From UBA1038 sp964480995 (GTDB lineage: Bacteria > Bacillota > Clostridia > Christensenellales > Aristaeellaceae), in the NCBI GenBank assembly GCA_964480995.1, contig CAYZRZ010000123.1, forward strand, positions 1 through 6,235: 6,235 bases of DNA, given 5' to 3'. Below are positions 5,133 through 6,235 of this stretch, one piece after another. Each line of letters opens with the position of its first letter. Position 1 is the first letter of the stretch. Under the pieces are notes generated by a model. It was not told where the DNA came from, searched no databases, and was given only the letters and a program-made list of their open reading frames with translations. The position numbers were made by a program, and so were the translations under genes.

Positions 5133-6235
5133 TTACCGCGTCTCCTCCCCGTTTTCTTCAAGCGGCAGGTAAGCTTCCAATAGTTCGCCGCGTATGCGCT
5201 TGAGCTCCGTGCGGGGCAGCATCTTGAGGAGTTCCCACCCGAGGTTCAGCGTCTCTTCAATCGTGCGGTTTGTCTGATAGCCCTGGGATACATAGCGGGT
5301 TTCAAAGGCGTCCGAGAATTTCGCGTACTGCTTGTCCACATCCGACAGCGAGCCTTCGCCCAGGATGACGGCCAGTTCCTTGGCTTCCTTGCCCCGTGAA
5401 TAGGCGGCAAACAATTGGTTCATGGTGTCGGCATGGTCACGGCGGGTTTTCCCAACGCCAATCCCCTTATCCTTAAGGCGCGACAGGGAGGGCATGGCGT
5501 CGATGGGCGGCGTGATCCCCTTGCGGTAGAGCTCGCGGCTGAGGATGATCTGGCCCTCGGTTATATAGCCCGTCAGGTCGGGGATGGGGTGGGTTTTATC
5601 ATCCTCAGGCATCGTCAAAATCGGGATCTGCGTGATGGAACCGGGCTTTCCTTTGATGCGCCCGGCACGTTCATACAGGCTGGCCAGATCGGTATACAGG
5701 TAACCAGGATAGCCGCGGCGGCCCGGCACTTCTTTGCGGGCGGCGGATACTTCGCGCAGCGCCTCCGCGTAGTTGGTCACGTCGGTCATGATCACCAGTA
5801 CATCCATGCCTTTTTCATAAGCCAGGTATTCCGCCGCTGTCAGCGCCATGCGGGGCGTGGAAATGCGCTCGACCGCGGGGTCGCTTGCCAGGTTCATAAA
5901 CAGCACGGCGCGCTCGATGGCGCCTGTGCGTTTGAAATCGCTGATAAAGTAATCAGCCTCTTCAAACGTAATGCCGATGGCGGCGAAGACAACGGCAAAC
6001 TTGCTGTCATCCCCCAAAACCCTTGATTGCCTGGCGATCTGCGTAGCCAGCTGCGCGTGAGGCAGACCGGAACCCGAGAAAACCGGCAGCTTCTGTCCCC
6101 TCACCAGGGTATTGAGCCCGTCGATGACGGATATGCCCGTCTGGATGAACTCGCTTGGATAGTCGCGCGCGGCAGGGTTCAGAGGCTCTCCGTTGATGTC
6201 CATGCGCTTTTCGGGGAGCACGGCGGGCCCGCCGT
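5133..6235 (-). CDS. ntpB: V/A-type ATP synthase subunit B, 5' end beyond the window
   Basis: The non-catalytic B subunit of the A3B3 head of a V/A-type ATPase, a membrane-associated H+ or Na+ rotary pump or synthase. The reading frame stays open to the right edge. A GTG at 6219-6221 is an internal valine, because the preceding codons encode GGPA, matching the family block GGP-x(3)-PEKR-x-DINGEP. About 367 residues are visible and roughly 90-100 N-terminal residues of the usual 455-465 are missing. Visible features are EFIQTGIS-x-IDGLNTLVRGQK, then SGSGLPH (6057-6077), where catalytic subunits carry a P-loop GKT, confirming B rather than A. The ATPase alpha/beta signature PPIDAMPSLS is encoded at 5481-5510, followed by MNQLFAAYSRGKEAKELA. 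The stop abuts the subunit D start. Subunit A is expected just off the right edge, giving the common A-B-D order. Whether the pump moves H+ or Na+ cannot be told from B. Confidence 0.96.
   Translation of the reverse strand, partial: GGPAVLPEKRMDINGEPLNPAARDYPSEFIQTGISVIDGLNTLVRGQKLPVFSGSGLPHAQLATQIARQSRVLGDDSKFAVVFAAIGITFEEADYFISDFKRTGAIERAVLFMNLASDPAVERISTPRMALTAAEYLAYEKGMDVLVIMTDVTNYAEALREVSAARKEVPGRRGYPGYLYTDLASLYERAGRIKGKPGSITQIPILTMPEDDKTHPIPDLTGYITEGQIILSRELYRKGITPPIDAMPSLSRLKDKGIGVGKTRRDHADTMNQLFAAYSRGKEAKELAVILGEGSLSDVDKQYAKFSDAFETRYVSQGYQTNRTIEETLNLGWELLKMLPRTELKRIRGELLEAYLPLEENGEETR

Noticed and set aside
5415..6026. Open reading frame of 203 codons on the plus strand opposite V-ATPase subunit B
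   Set aside because: It is antisense to a strongly conserved gene and shows no family motif; it is a shadow of codon bias.
6219..6221. GTG as the start of V-ATPase subunit B
   Set aside because: The codons before it encode residues that continue the conserved GGP...PEKR block, so the gene runs past the right edge.

Overview
The window looks like chromosomal DNA from a moderately GC-rich member of the Firmicutes (Bacillota), most likely class Clostridia. The grounds are a perfect CIRCE heat-shock operator behind a sigma-A promoter, a V/A-type (not F-type) ATPase gene pair, a QueT-type ECF substrate-binding subunit, GGAGG-type ribosome binding sites and a secreted C39-like peptidase. This placement is inferred from gene content; no species can be named. 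There is no sign of phage, insertion sequence or CRISPR.

Layout from left to right. Positions 1-70 hold a leftward promoter and CIRCE operator for a heat-shock gene that lies off the left edge. A leftward gene (187-978) encodes a secreted C39-like cysteine peptidase and ends in its own hairpin terminator (134-155). A 506-bp gene-free stretch (979-1484) follows. It is not empty: it holds a GC-rich, hairpin-dense block (about 1150-1280) behind a perfect leftward TATAAT box, which I read as a candidate structured RNA or long leader. Next to it are a second inverted-repeat cluster (1366-1430) and a good rightward promoter (1431-1460) with a palindrome over its -35 box and a weak cre-like site at its likely start point.

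That rightward promoter drives a two-gene unit: glycogen phosphorylase (glgP, 1497-3938), then after only 4 nt a QueT-family queuosine-precursor transporter (3943-4428). The unit ends at a strong hairpin (4448-4471), shared with a convergent leftward operon that enters from the right edge. That operon contains V-type ATPase subunit B (5133 to beyond 6235, 5' part missing) and subunit D (4491-5132), joined as TAAATG with no spacer, in the usual ...A-B-D order.

The genes fall into four unrelated modules: stress response, an extracellular peptidase, glycogen breakdown plus vitamin-like precursor uptake, and a rotary ion pump. The protein-coding part is ordinary core genome. The parts least explained by known genes are the structured intergenic block and the unusual glgP-queT pairing.
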